Shown: positions 1-11,839, numbered from the stretch's first letter. The stretch: 64,000 nt of DNA from Bisporella sp. PMI_857 (GCA_021307315.1 JAJSPD010000043.1:248001-312000), one strand, 5' to 3'. The notes: generated by a model from the sequence alone, not told the origin. Translations and numbers: made by a program.

Positions 1-1524
1 GCAGTTACCAACTATAGCTGAAAGCTATTGAAGTAATATATTCTCCAGACGTTTAATGCATAACCCCTCCCAAATTTGTCGATTATAGATAGCGGGCACT
101 TCAACGTCGGAATGAATAACTCTAATAAATAACTAGTCCCATATTGAATTTTCTGAATGTTTAAATAGATAAACCTCACCAGTTACCATTCTCATACGAA
201 GCTTCGATAGCACGCCGAATCTGATTTCCATCGGCACCTTTTAATTCATTCATATTTATAGATCGTAGTGCCGTAAAAATTATCTATCAGTTTATGGCGA
301 TATTCTCACAAAATTTGTCTATTTTTCTACCTCTAAAAGAGATTTTTCTACTGACACCAGTCCTTCCCGTATTCCTTCATGGTGTTATCTGCGGAAACTT
401 CCACTTTTTATCCAAATCTTGACCCCGGTCCTCCGTTTTCCTATACTCCTGCACGGTATCTTCGACAAAGTTGGTGGTACTCGGTCTGAGCCTCCCATGT
501 TTCAGGGTTAACAACAAATAGTAGATGACTCTTTGGCTACTTTTGTAGGTAAAGAAGAAATACATTAACTTTCTCATTAGGTGTGTAGTTCATGCAGTTC
601 TGAAGGAATACAGAAGTTGTATTAGTGCATCATTTGTAATGAATGAGGGCCAGCGAGCTGTACTGTTAGAGCTCACCCTTGTTAGCGCTGAGCTATTTCA
701 TTTCTGTTTACATGAAATCACCTCCAAAAATGACGCACAGTTAGAATAAATTTTATAGACTATATTACCATATACAGTTGGACTTCAGTGCTCGGTATTG
801 AATGTTGGAAACGTCTCAACTGGCCGCCCGTGTTAGCTTCTATATTTAAGCCGAAGTCACTCGTTGAAGCATGGAGAGCGAAAACAAAGTGCAGTAAACA
901 AAATCCCGACATTTTATAGCCGTCTGGTTGTTGGAACTCGACTTGAGCTGCACTTTCTAATGGAGTTTTGGGTATGGCTGGATTGTTCATCGTCATGATG
1001 GACAATATAGAGATAAGGGGCTTAAGCGAGAACGCCAAGTTAGTCCTATTTGGTTTTGACTGGACCTACACCGGCAGATTGTGTTATGGTAGCGGGTTAT
1101 TATGCCCTGAACTCTCTTCTTAGAATATTGGGAGATCTAAGGTCATATTTATAATAATTTTGGCAAAGGCTACGAGCAGACGGCTGAGGGAACAGCATCA
1201 AGAGCTATGGTTTACTGCTCACCTTGGAAGTGCTCATTTCTGACTCAAGAAACAAGGATACCGCCCGTGTCACTGAAAAAAATTAATAGAGTGTGAAGAT
1301 TCAATACTAATAAGGATAAGGGTTACACTAGTCATGGATTCGTCCAACGAGCCTATCGAACAACATCCGACCTCACCAGTACAGAACAACCCCCTGAAAC
1401 CTTCATTTCTCAAACCTTAGTTTTCTTATGTCCTTGTTGGGATAAACTCAATACACCGTCGCCTAGACCCTAAAATAGCCATACAATTCTCGCACTGTTT
1501 AGCGATACGTTTGTGCGCCGAGAA
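1..1524. other. Intergenic, AT-rich, no gene recognised
   Basis: The stretch is AT-rich and has stops in all frames at short intervals. The longest open frames (about 92 codons on the minus strand near 760-1038) show no recognisable domain, no coding bias and no plausible splice partners. I see no repeat or RNA gene in it. Confidence 0.6.
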
Positions 1525-2360
1525 ATGGAACCTACCAAGGAAGACAAAAACACTAACACTGATGCTCCCTGCCACACCACTAGCAAACCACTTCGACGTT
1601 CCTCCAAATCAGACGATCTAAGCTACGAATGTAACAGAGCTTTTATTCCTTGATATTGATTGCCAGACTGAATTCTAACTCGACCTCTGTAGACGAAGCA
1701 ACAATTCATACTGCTAAGGAAGTCAGACTTCTACCTCTACTCCCAACCATGAAGCCAACCACCAAACAAAATTCTCCCTCAAACTTCTCCACTACTTTCC
1801 CTTCGACTACCAGCAAGGCTGCCGAAAAGACCGATGCGTCCAGCATTGCTAACATCTCTCTTGCCGCAAAATCAACACAAACGTCTCCTGCTGCCGCTCA
1901 CAACACCCCTCTAATTCCTCTCCAAATGGCCACCGCAGTCCCAAAGCTAGTTGAATTGAAGAAGATAAAGGACGGAAAGGTCGCGAGCACCGAGCAGCTC
2001 AAGGCTTCCGCCAAGGAATTGGATGCGTACCGCAAGATTGAGGTCTTTGAGCGTCTTACCAAGGTTCTCCAAGAGCAACTCAAGGATACCCGCGCAGAGC
2101 TCAAGGCGGTCAAGGATGGCAAGGCTACCAAGGCTGATGAGGACAAGGAGAAGTTTCCAGTCCGTGGTGACTCCAAGGATTGGGTTAATGGTATGGCACA
2201 GTTGAGGTCTAGTAAGTTTTCTATATTTCTCTACTTTTTAGCTTGCTGATCGAAACCAGTACCCCGCGGCGAAGTTAAGCCTACGCTTGCTTCGCAGGAG
2301 CAGCTTCTCCGCAATCTCAACAATACTGGCATTTACTTAGTCTCTAGCATGGCTATATAG
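1525..2360 (+). CDS. Hypothetical Lys/Glu-rich protein, three exons
   Basis: I do not recognise the family. Three exons, 1525-1630, 1693-2211 and 2260-2360, join in one frame to give about 241 residues. Intron 1 (62 bp) has donor GTAACA and acceptor CTGTAG with a TTCTAAC branch. Intron 2 (48 bp) has donor GTAAGT and acceptor ACCAG with a GCTGAT branch. The first ~95 residues are Ser/Thr/Pro-rich and probably disordered. The middle (about 105-185) is rich in Lys, Glu and Ala and looks like a charged coiled coil (KVLQEQLKDTRAELKAVKDG). A short segment then includes GDSKDWVNGM. There is no signal peptide and no membrane segment. The agreement of three splice frames supports a real gene; a function cannot be assigned. 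It lies tail to tail with MUS81. Confidence 0.6.
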
Positions 2361-2787
2361 CCTAGAGTGGCAGAGGTGGGGAGTTATGGTATTGAGAGTT
2401 CATTGGTGTAAGTAGTTTAGCATGAAATCCAGCAGGTGCCTCCCTCTAACGGGCCGAATTTGCATTTTTGACATGCATAACCATTGGATACACCGAAAAG
2501 TTAAGGTTTTTGAAGAAGAATATTCATGGGTTTTGCGCAAAAGGCCCATGATACGCTCTTCGGGCGTCAAGTTATATATTTTTCAAACACAATAATTCTT
2601 GATATAACGAAAAGGTATGAACCATGTCAAGCATTAGTTGAAGACAATTCCTTAGAATACCTACGCACCATTGTATCAAGCTTCGTTTGGCATTCAAAAT
2701 CTGCTTAACTGGATATTAAACTCCAAGACTCCTTACTTTCTTCTCCCGAAGTCCCGTCGATGTCTGGATATCAAGACATCATAAGTC
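2361..2787. other. Convergent intergenic region
   Basis: This holds the 3' flanks of the hypothetical gene (plus) and MUS81 (minus). No extra gene is visible; short frames here have no recognisable content. Confidence 0.6.
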
Positions 2788-4584
2788 TCAATGATCGCCA
2801 TCGATCTTCATATCACCCCAGACTTTACTTATACCAACACTTAAAGCCCTTTGTATCTTCTTTCTCGCAATCATATTACCCATCCTATCCGAGACGAGCT
2901 GCATCTTATTTTTCTTTCCATCTTCACCCTCACCACACTTCTGGTACGCTTCTACAAGCTCAATAGGAGTATTCCATATCCTCTGCATCTCAAGTGCCTT
3001 CTCACCTGTAACGCCTCGTGTACACATTAGCATCTTCATGTAAACATCTCGTAACGTATCTGACTTCGATTTTGAGAATAGAGCACCAAAGGCAGAGTAT
3101 GTGATGTGAAAGTCGGTCCCTGGCTTCGTTTTCCTCAAGTGTGCATTCAAAGGGAGATAATTTGTTGCAGTGATGACCCTCGAAGGGATGACATATAGTT
3201 CTTTACCTCTATATACCTCATTCCGTAGCATATTTGTCATCATCGTGAGATACTTCATAGTATCATCCATGCTCTTGGTCTCTTTCAAAAAATATCCATC
3301 CACTACTTGGATGCTTGTTTTTGCGGATTCAATCATTGCCAGGCAATTGCTAAGGACTTGACTGTCGACGTTGTGCTCTTCGATAATATAGATAGCATTC
3401 TTCATTCCAGATTTTCTCATACGGAATTTTTGTTCGTGAAATCTTCCATCCTTGATCGAACCAATAAGATCATCCAAACGCTTCCGCTCCACAATCCAAT
3501 CGAGAATAACTTCATCACCTTCGTCAACGGTTCCGCCTAGACTGGAAAGAAGTTTAGAATTATGAACTTTTGCTATCCAAGTGACGTCTCCCAGCTCGAG
3601 TGAACGAGTTATTGGCGTTATTCCCCTCTTCTCAAATTCCATCTGCATGTGGGTTCTATCATTCTTTGCACGAACTTCCCGGTTATCAAGAACAAGATGG
3701 ATCGAGTATGCTTCAGGAGGAATCACAATGGGCTCAAAGGTCGGCAATGCCTTGCTGTTTCCTCGTGGAATGACTTCCTGTAAATTCATCGTCTCTGATA
3801 ACCCGTCACCGGATTCTTGGTGATGAGGAGACCCTGAAGCTATAAGACCCATGCTTGCATTAGCTTGAGGGTTTCCTTTTCTCCTCCTCTGCGGCGAGAC
3901 GCTATCTTTATGCATGAGGTTATCAATACCTCCGCTTATAGCTTGTCGAAGACCTCTGGCAATATCCCAACCGTCTGGCGTAAGCAGATATCTTTTCCCA
4001 CCCAGTTTGCCCTTCGAGTATACCAAATTTTTGTCTAGCAAGGTCTGCATAGAGTTCCAGGCTGTGTAAAATTCGTTTGCTTTTTTAGGTTTAGTGAATG
4101 ATGAATCAGAATGTTCCTCGGCGATTGCAACTACTTGATCTTTACTCAGACCGCTTTCGTCATCCTCGTCCATACTTGAAAGTGCAATCATGATGGCGTA
4201 TGCACCAGATCTAAGCTTCGGCACATAAGGTTTTGTTATCTTCTTTCTTTTCTTCGGCGATGATGTAGCATCTTCTTCTTCATTACTACCATCTTCATGT
4301 AGCAGAGTTCTCTTCTTTCCTTTCGGTATTTTAGGTTTGGGCAGGCCATTAGCCTCGCAGAACTCTTCCATCCTTTGTGTCAACCTCTTGACCAGTAAGT
4401 CCCCTATCCCATTCAATTGTTTAGCCTCCGAAGGGTGTGCGAAAGTCAATGGGCAGGCTCTGATGGCATCGCGTGCCTTTTGGTATGTCTTGACTCCCCT
4501 CGAGCCACGCAGCCTTTCCACCTCAAGCCATTCTTCAACCCATTTTAGCAAGAGGGGATTCGCGCATGGCATATCGTCTGGCAT
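2788..4584 (-). CDS. mus81: Crossover junction endonuclease MUS81
   Basis: This is the catalytic subunit of the Mus81-Eme1/Mms4 nuclease, which cuts 3' flaps, replication forks and nicked Holliday junctions in the nucleus. One uninterrupted frame encodes 598 residues, normal for fungal MUS81. The N-terminal helix-hairpin-helix region is about residues 5-95 (ANPLLLKWVEEW; LNGIGDLLVKRL), followed by a basic linker (GKKRTLL, SPKKRKKI) that probably carries the nuclear localisation signal. A winged-helix-like part is at about 125-215. The XPF-type nuclease signature VERKRLDDLIGSIKDGRF, with the ERKx3D core, is near residue 365 and is intact. The C-terminal HhH2 region includes GVTGEKALEMQRIW. The start at 4584 is the first in-frame ATG; a second Met four codons on could also be used. 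The gene diverges from the phosphoacetylglucosamine mutase gene. Confidence 0.95.
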   Translation of the reverse strand: MPDDMPCANPLLLKWVEEWLEVERLRGSRGVKTYQKARDAIRACPLTFAHPSEAKQLNGIGDLLVKRLTQRMEEFCEANGLPKPKIPKGKKRTLLHEDGSNEEEDATSSPKKRKKITKPYVPKLRSGAYAIMIALSSMDEDDESGLSKDQVVAIAEEHSDSSFTKPKKANEFYTAWNSMQTLLDKNLVYSKGKLGGKRYLLTPDGWDIARGLRQAISGGIDNLMHKDSVSPQRRRKGNPQANASMGLIASGSPHHQESGDGLSETMNLQEVIPRGNSKALPTFEPIVIPPEAYSIHLVLDNREVRAKNDRTHMQMEFEKRGITPITRSLELGDVTWIAKVHNSKLLSSLGGTVDEGDEVILDWIVERKRLDDLIGSIKDGRFHEQKFRMRKSGMKNAIYIIEEHNVDSQVLSNCLAMIESAKTSIQVVDGYFLKETKSMDDTMKYLTMMTNMLRNEVYRGKELYVIPSRVITATNYLPLNAHLRKTKPGTDFHITYSAFGALFSKSKSDTLRDVYMKMLMCTRGVTGEKALEMQRIWNTPIELVEAYQKCGEGEDGKKNKMQLVSDRMGNMIARKKIQRALSVGISKVWGDMKIDGDH

Positions 4585-4689
4585 AGCGTAAATTGAGATC
4601 TAGCTCGGAGCAATAAGCGATTTGGCAAATGTAAGGGCGACTGGCAGTGCGATGCAAACGCGATGTTGTATTTTCATTTGACCCGCTAA

Positions 4690-4695
4690 ACGCGT
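4690..4695. promoter_or_regulatory. MluI cell-cycle box (MCB) motif
   Basis: ACGCGT lies 106 bp upstream of the MUS81 start, in the 387-bp divergent promoter. In yeasts this hexamer is bound by MBF (Mbp1-Swi6) and drives G1/S expression of replication and repair genes. A CACGTG palindrome follows at 4722-4727. The match is exact, but six bases can occur by chance; function is inferred from position. Confidence 0.4.
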
Positions 4696-4971
4696 CCTGA
4701 CAGTTATGACTTACACGAAAACACGTGATACGGCTTATTCCTCTGTAGTTGGAAGGGTGAGCGTCATTTTATGCACGGCATTCCAAAAGCGAAAGCGGTG
4801 AAACAGATTCTCGAAATAGAATGATATTGCCCCATTTGATAATACGAAAGCCAACCCCTCCATTTGACCTTTCGTTCAGGGTTTATTATTCTATAACTCG
4901 AGGCTTCTCGGAACATTTGGATCTATCATAAAGTCCTTATTTGTTCTGGAGATCAACACAAAGCTCTTATC

Positions 4972-6893
4972 ATGGATGCTGCTATTCAAACTGCGAGCGA
5001 CAAGCACCCAAAGCCGGTTGAATTCCACTTTCAATATGGCACCGCAGGTTTTCGCATGAAGGTAAGTCACCCGTATGAGAGACCCATTGAAGGACGTACT
5101 TGAATTAGAAAGATCTCATATTTTACTACGGTCCCATCATTATGCGGAACTCAATATATCTTACACCACACAGAAGCTAACTTTGACGGATTTTCAGGCC
5201 AACCTTCTCGACAGTGTCGTTTTCCGTGTCGGACTCATCGCCTCTTTACGATCTCGCAAACTTGGCGGTCAAACAATTGGTGTTATGATTACAGCCTCGC
5301 ATAATCCACCTGAAGACAACGGCATTAAGCTGGTTGACCCAATGGGCGAGATGCTAGAGAATAGTTGGGAGGCATATTCTACCGAGTTGGCCAATGCAAA
5401 GGATGAAGACGTGGTTCAAGTGTATCACAAATTGGAGAAGGAGCTTAAGATCAATCCAGAAACACCAGCAAGAGCTATCTATGCTAGAGATACAAGAGCG
5501 TCAGGTCCAGTTTTAGTCAAGGCTTTGGTAGATGCGTTTACCGCAACCGGGACCGATTTTACGGATTACAAGTTGTTGACTACTCCCCAATTACATTACT
5601 TGACGAGATGCACAAATACGGAGGGCACACCACAGAGCTACGGTGAAGTCAGCGAGGCTGGATACTATGAAAAGCTCTCAAAAGCATTTGTGCGAGCCAT
5701 GAAGGGTAAAAAAGCCATTGGACCTGTGACGGTGGATTGCGCAAACGGTGTAGGCGGACCCAAGCTGGCAGAGCTTCTCAAGTACTTACCCGGCGCATCT
5801 GAAGGCGGATTGGATATCAAGATTATCAATGACGACGTTCTAAAGGCTGAGTCGCTCAACTCCGATGTAAGTAGAACTACATCTAGATCCTGGCCGATGC
5901 TAAGCACAATAGTGTGGTGCGGATTTCGTAAAAACCAGACAACGTGCTCCTCCATCCTCGAAGGCTGCTCCAAATGACCGTTGCTGTTCGCTTGACGGTG
6001 ACGCTGACCGCTTGATCTATTATTTCACCGATTCAGAACAGGGATTCCGTCTCCTCGATGGCGATAAAATTGCTACTTTGGCCGCTTCATTCATTGGGGA
6101 TTTGACTCGTGAGGCTCGCCTATCTGATGAGCTTAAGATTGGTGTAAGTACAACTTACCTCACGTTATTCTGATCATCTGCAGAGTACTGACCTTTACAT
6201 TTCTAGGTTGTACAGACCGCTTATGCCAACGGTGCCTCCTTAAAGTATGTTGAAAAGACATTGGGCTTGCCGGTTGTATGCACTCCAACCGGTGTCAAGT
6301 GGCTACATCACGCGGCCACTAAATTTGATGTGGGTGTCTATTTCGAGGCGAACGGTCACGGTACAGTGGTTTTCAGTCAGCAAGCATTGAAGGCGTTCAA
6401 GACTCTCACACCTGAAACACCGGCTCAAGCTGTGGCATTAGAGACTTTGCAAGCCTTAGCTGAGCTCATCAACCAGACGGTTGGCGATGCTCTCTCTGAT
6501 ATGCTGCTTGTGGAGACCATTCTGGCTCATAAGGGTTGGACCCCCCGTGAATGGGACCAGACTTATGTCGATCTTCCAAACCGGCTTGTCCGAGTTGAGG
6601 TTCACGATCGCAATATCTTCAAGACCACAGATGCTGAGAGAAAATTGGTCGAGCCTCGAGGAACCCAGGCCCGGATCGATGCACTTGTAGCAAAATTCAA
6701 GGACGGTCGGAGTTTTGCGAGAGCATCAGGCACTGAGGATGCTGTTAGAGTATGTCTCTTTCCGCTGATTATGAGCTTTGAATTGCTAATATTACATCAG
6801 GTTTATGCAGAAGCTGCAACTCACATTGAAGCTGACAATCTAGCCAGACAAGTCGCACAGCTTGTTAAGGATGAAGGGAGCATGCCTGCTTAG
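4972..6893 (+). CDS. agm1: Phosphoacetylglucosamine mutase (AGM1/PCM1)
   Basis: The enzyme interconverts GlcNAc-6-phosphate and GlcNAc-1-phosphate in the cytosolic Leloir-type route to UDP-GlcNAc, precursor of chitin, N-glycans and GPI anchors. Five exons (4972-5061, 5198-5866, 5913-6143, 6207-6749, 6801-6893) are all joined in phase 0 and give 541 residues, the usual fungal length. All four introns use GT-AG with good donors (GTAAGT three times, GTATGT once). All four catalytic loops of the alpha-D-phosphohexomutase family are visible: the phosphoserine loop TASHNP (Ser64), the Mg-binding loop DGDADR (Asp281, 283, 285), the sugar loop EANGHG (from Glu377) and the phosphate loop RASGTED (from Arg502). 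The gene therefore looks fully functional. It should be essential, as in other fungi. Confidence 0.96.
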
Positions 6894-8573
6894 TCACGTT
6901 CCTAGTACGTAGGCTGGGATGCGAGAGGCACTTACGAGACCACGATCAATTAACATTACCTGGAGTTACAAATGTCTTTGGCGGAAAGGATATCGCCAAA
7001 CTTACCATGATAGAAATCAATCAAAAGTTCTGCTTTTCCCTGTATACCATCCTTTCGGTGACACAAAGATCTAGTCGTACACTTTAGTACGTCCCGGATT
7101 ACCAAGTGGCTAACATTAAGAATAGTTTGGCAGGACTATGGAAAGCCTCTTTATGGATTGACTTGCAGGTATCAGTAGGGCAAGGTCCCAGTCGTGGAAT
7201 TCTTGACTGCCGAATAATACGAGTAATCCATTAGCTGGGGGGGGGGGGGGGGGGGGTGAAACTGTAGACTTTGAGCCTCAGTTCGCTCGGAAGCTCTAGG
7301 AAGCGGCTTGTACAAGTTAGTAGTAGTCATGTAAATAGTTTGAAATACAGACAAACTCCTATATGCAATATAATGTTCAATCTTTCACCAACCAGCTCCC
7401 TACGAATATCGATCCCATTCGAAGGAGCTCCAGGTGTCAATGCTACTAGGTTATGATCAGCGGCCGCTCGAGTTAATCGATGGGTGACAGAATTTGAAGT
7501 GATAAAGAAGGATAGTAAGGGATTAAGATCGCAGACTCTGAAAATTTTAAGCTGCGCAGATGAGGAAGTCAACCCCGCTCTGTAGCCCGTCTCCTCATGA
7601 CTAGGGGACATTCGAGTGAGGCTTCTTGCTTCCCACTGATGCCAATCCCTGGTAGTGGTCTCAAGAAATCGGTGAGGAGGTAGAGAGTAAGCAACAACTA
7701 GCAACTGATGACCTGCAAATGGCAATATTTAAGTAGCATTTAAGGTTGGGTCGCTGAACAAGAGGCAGGAAGTATTAAAATGCATGCTATTTAGCATCCT
7801 AGCGCTTGTTCCAATCTAAGAAGCTAAAGCATCTTGCTAAAGAGTACTCTAAAAGTCTTAGACTGCAATTTTTATAAGATTAATACAGATAAAAGAGTTT
7901 AAAAAGCTTACAAAATCGGAAAAGCCTAAAACAAAACCGTTATTGTAGGCAGACTGAGTTGTCATGTGACATTTATCATGTGGTAAGGTTGATGTTTTTC
8001 AAAACGTTTGGCTGGTTGGCCAACTATTTAGGTAACCTTTGCTATATGTCCTATATAGCAACCTAGTTATATCAAATTATAAGTGAGCTGCTTTTAGGAA
8101 GTTTTACATCTTTTCAATGTGACAGTTGTGTACGATTTTTGCGATAAGTTGTCACTGAGTTGCAATAGTTTCTTGAGACCGCCAGGGCCTCTTGGCTGTA
8201 AAACAGAGTTGGGAATAACATATTATTTGATTTCAATATATAACTCAATATTCCTAAAGGTAGAAACATTCGAGTTTGTGAGATTCCACGATTCCTTGCC
8301 TTAGGAGTCGTAGCCGCTTCAGCGCGGAGAAAGACCTGAGCAGGTGTGGTGACTATATAATTGAAACTGGTGTCTGTGAATATGTCCATTCTGTAGAATC
8401 TTTTTATCAACGAATTTAATGCGAATTGAACAGAACTAAGAAGCTCCTCCTGAAGTTCTCTAAACACCTGCTTCTGAGTCGGTGAAGCTGGAAGAAAGTC
8501 TATACAGATTCTGAATCGCTTAATGCTCCATGCTGAACGAAAAAAAACCTAATGTCTATAAATCTAACTCCAT
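6894..8573. other. Intergenic, convergent, with odd short motifs
   Basis: This separates the 3' ends of the mutase and the chitinase. It carries a run of 20 G and a tight cluster of rare restriction sites, described separately. From about 7740 on it is AT-rich. Open frames up to 132 codons (minus, 7327-7725) have no recognisable domain and no splice support, so I do not call a gene. Confidence 0.55.
7237..7256. repeat. Poly-G run of 20
   Basis: Twenty consecutive G. This length is prone to slippage in replication and sequencing, so the true length is uncertain. Confidence 0.9.
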
Positions 8574-10002
8574 CTACTCGCCGGGAAACCCATTCTTCAG
8601 ATTCTGGTACCCAGACAACGGATACGTCAAATGGTTCTCACTCTTGTCCAGCCCTGCAGTCCCACCATACGCCGCAACCGTAGCGTCGACTAAGCTGTCG
8701 CTACCACTCTTGTCCATACTAATCTCCCACCACATCGAGCCTCCCAATCCCACCGCCTTCACCCAGCCGGCCTTCTGTGTTGCGATCTTTGGCGTGTCGT
8801 AGCTAATCATATAGCCCTTCGCCTTATCAAAGCTATAACTCGCTCCAATCTCAGGTAGCTCGACGACTTTAGCGTTGTAACCCGGGACGGGGAGGGCTTT
8901 ATAATCCCAGACGCCGGCTTCCCCAAAACTTCCTTCAGTTCCGATTCCAGAGAAGTTGGTGCCAGGGCCTTTGGTGTTGTTGAAACTCCTTCCATACAAA
9001 GGGGAGCCGAGGTTGATTTTCGAGGGCGAAATACAGCCCTTGGTGGCGTAGTATTCTATACCTGAGGTTGTATTGACACCAAGTTGATTTGCAGTGGCGC
9101 CGAAAAGGTTGGCTTGGTGCCCGGCGATTGTGTCCCAGGATCCGGCGTAGTCGAAGCCCATGAAATCCCAGAAATCGAGATATTGATCCATTCCCTTGAA
9201 ATCTAGTAACGTGTACTTCAATGGTCCTGCTGGACTCGCGAATGAGAGGAGGAAGGGGCTGGAGGAGGTGTTTTTCGCATAGGCATCCATTTCTTGACGC
9301 AGGAGTTTGAGAAGAGAGACAACTTGCGCGGCTTGGGTTGAATCAGTAACGTACTCATAGTCGATGTTTATTCCATCGAATCCGAGATTGTACATTAATT
9401 TCACTGCGCTCTTGGCGAGGTTGGAGCGGAGAGTTGGAGAGGCGAGAGGAGCTACGAAGTTTGGGGAATATGTCCAGCCACCGACTGAGAACAGTGTTTT
9501 AAGAGTGCGATTTTTCTTCTTAAGGAGATAGAGCTGCTTCAGACTTCCATAAAGGTTCGTGCCACTGGCGGAAGTGTCATCGCCGGGGTATGCATATTGA
9601 AGGTCAGCCCATTCGTCGGAGAGGAAGCTGCGCGGGGGCGTTAGTGGGGTCCAGTGAAGGGAGAAGAGGTGGGGAAAGGGAGGAAGTGACGTACACTTCG
9701 CCGGTGCTAGAGTTGACATTCATGAAGGAGTAGACGATATGTGTCAGTTGGGAAGCGGGGATGTCTGTCACGAAAAAGCTACGGGCGTAGATATCCTTGG
9801 AAATAAGTTAGCAAGGAAATAGGGTAGATAAGGACGAAGTTACCCAATTTCCATAGTATCCCACAGTGCGCTTGCCGCCGCCACCATATGTGGTTTTGGC
9901 TTTGATATTGCCGGTGTATGATGCGGGAGAATGCAGAAGGGGTTTGCTCAGGGCAATGCTTGAGCAAGCAAGAAGAGAGAGGAGGAAAGAAATATAATGC
10001 AT
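8574..10002 (-). CDS. Secreted GH18 chitinase (Chit42/ChiB1-like)
   Basis: This endo-type chitinase of glycoside hydrolase family 18 would hydrolyse chitin outside the cell or in the wall. Exons on the minus strand, 9844-10002, 9695-9795 and 8574-9627, give 437 residues; introns are 48 and 67 bp. The start at 10002 gives a classic signal peptide (hydrophobic residues about 4-18). Next come the first barrel strand KRTVGYYGNW, the SVGGW motif, and the catalytic segment FDGINIDYEY. Glu178 is the expected proton donor. The fold continues with GFDYAGSW, PLYGRSF and a C-terminal GLGGSMWWE. The end region resembles Trichoderma Chit42. Oddity: the family motif DGxDxDxE reads DGINIDYE, with Asn174 for the first inner Asp, Tyr for Trp, and Val instead of Pro after the final Tyr. 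No chitin-binding domain or GPI signal is seen. Confidence 0.93.
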
Positions 10003-11839
10003 TTTAACGACTGTAAATGAATGTAAGAGTAGGATTCTATGAAAGGAGATCAAAGTCCAGAATGAGTGATGGACCACTGAATTGAGGTTGCCTCCTCTAG
10101 GTGAGGAGGATTAAATGTATATATAAGAATGCATTGGAAGCCCACGATTCCTCTCCATTACCCGACAATTCGCAAACCTTCTTCTAAAAGCGGATGACAG
10201 AGTTTCAAAATGAATTAAAGCCATTTAAGATGTACGGCACCTCCCAATCTCTATGATTGGACAGAATCCATGAAAAAGAAGAATGTCTAGTCTTGGTGAT
10301 TTAATTCGCGACTCAGCGGCTTGGAGAGATCGTCATTTTTTAAATTATTTTCCGAAGCCCGAATATGCCGGCACGCAACGTTTTGGTACTAATTTGCAAC
10401 GAGAAATATGAAACAGCATTAAAGAAAGTTTGGGGTCGGGCTAGGGAAGCCTGGTCGTTTGCGAAGTTTATTTTCTTTCCAGAAAACTTTATTACCCCTT
10501 TTGATTTTGGGGTCAACATCACGGGATTTGGAGCCTGAGATTCCAGGAAATTGGTCTTAGGTGTCGAGACACAGCCACCAACATACCAGAAGGATATACC
10601 CAGAAGGATAGACACCGGTAAAGGGGATTGTGAATGAGAGAGAAGAGAGCAATAAGAGGGGAGACATGGAGATGGAAGTTCTAACAGACTTCGCATCATC
10701 TCTACAGCAAAGCCCAAGAAGGAAAAATGCCGCAAGAAATGTTTTCGTCCGAGTTAAAATATTGATGGTAAATAAACATCACGCCTTGCAATTGATGAGA
10801 GAATTTGGATTAAGTGGCTCATGCAGACACGGAACCGCTTGGAGAAGAAATAAGTGGCTGTAACCCTCCCATTTTTGCCAGTTAAGATCCATATTAGACT
10901 TTTAGTGAAAGTCTCTATGAAACTATGTTTTGGTAGAAGATTCTTAAACACGCCAGGCCAAACCACCAAGTGGAGGTTCAGGATTAACTTTATTATAGAC
11001 TGTAACTAGAGTTATCTATCAGATCTAGATCCTCTCTTTCCGATGTAGTGACCCTGTTTGACTACATTTTGACCCTCTGGCTGCCAATTTATTACTGAGA
11101 TCATAGTTGCAGCTGCAGTCGCTATAAAGAGCAAGATATGAAGGAGCAAGGTACTCGCTTAGGTTCTGCAAATACGTCATCCGACAGTCCCTGTTTTAAG
11201 CTGGTCTATAAAGGTGGTGTTGCCTCGGATATTCCAGGCATGAGAGCCAATTCCATAGTCAAAGCTAGGAACACCAATAGCGCGCTACACCCGAACCTGA
11301 ATTAGTCATCCTCGTTGGAATGTACTACGTCGAATGATCCAAATCTAGTTCTATGGAGGTAGGTTAATTGTGGGTATGGCTGAAAGCGGCGATTACATTA
11401 GTAGCTAGGTAGTTGTAGGCATCGGTCGCGCGATCAGGAAAAATGGATCAACAAGCAACTAGACCCCTTGCATCCTTCCTCTTGCACCTCCAACACCGTC
11501 AAATAGATTTCGCCTCGATCTTCTAGTCACGTAGTCACATGTGACCATGGTTGTGTTCAGTCTGCCAATCCTGAACCCTGTCCAAGACTAATGGCCCAGT
11601 TTTAAGTTTCTGAAGATTCTGCGTCACGGCTGCAGAAATCGCCAATCGTGTCTTCTTTGCTGAGAGTTCTAGGCTAGACTGTGGACGCTGGAAATGGAAA
11701 AGTAGAAAGGATGTTTCGGGAAATTTTATAGAGGCATGCTCGGTTGCTTTGCCGTCAGATCAATTTTTTCCCTGGGTAAATAGAAACTTTACAGATTCAT
11801 TCCTGAATCATCGCTGTATAAAATCAATCCCAACATGTG
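10003..11839. other. Chitinase promoter side and intergenic region
   Basis: The first few hundred bases are the chitinase promoter. The rest has short open frames on both strands (longest 131 codons, minus, 10340-10735) without recognisable content. I see no convincing gene. Confidence 0.5.

Noticed and set aside
2023..2205. Second frame overlapping the 1525-2360 gene
   Set aside because: It is an alternate-frame shadow; the three-exon frame is better supported.
7237..7256. Telomere or centromere-like repeat at the poly-G
   Set aside because: There is no TTAGGG array; it is a plain homopolymer.
7327..7725. 132-codon minus-strand frame
   Set aside because: It runs through the polylinker-like motif, and I recognise no domain and no splice support.
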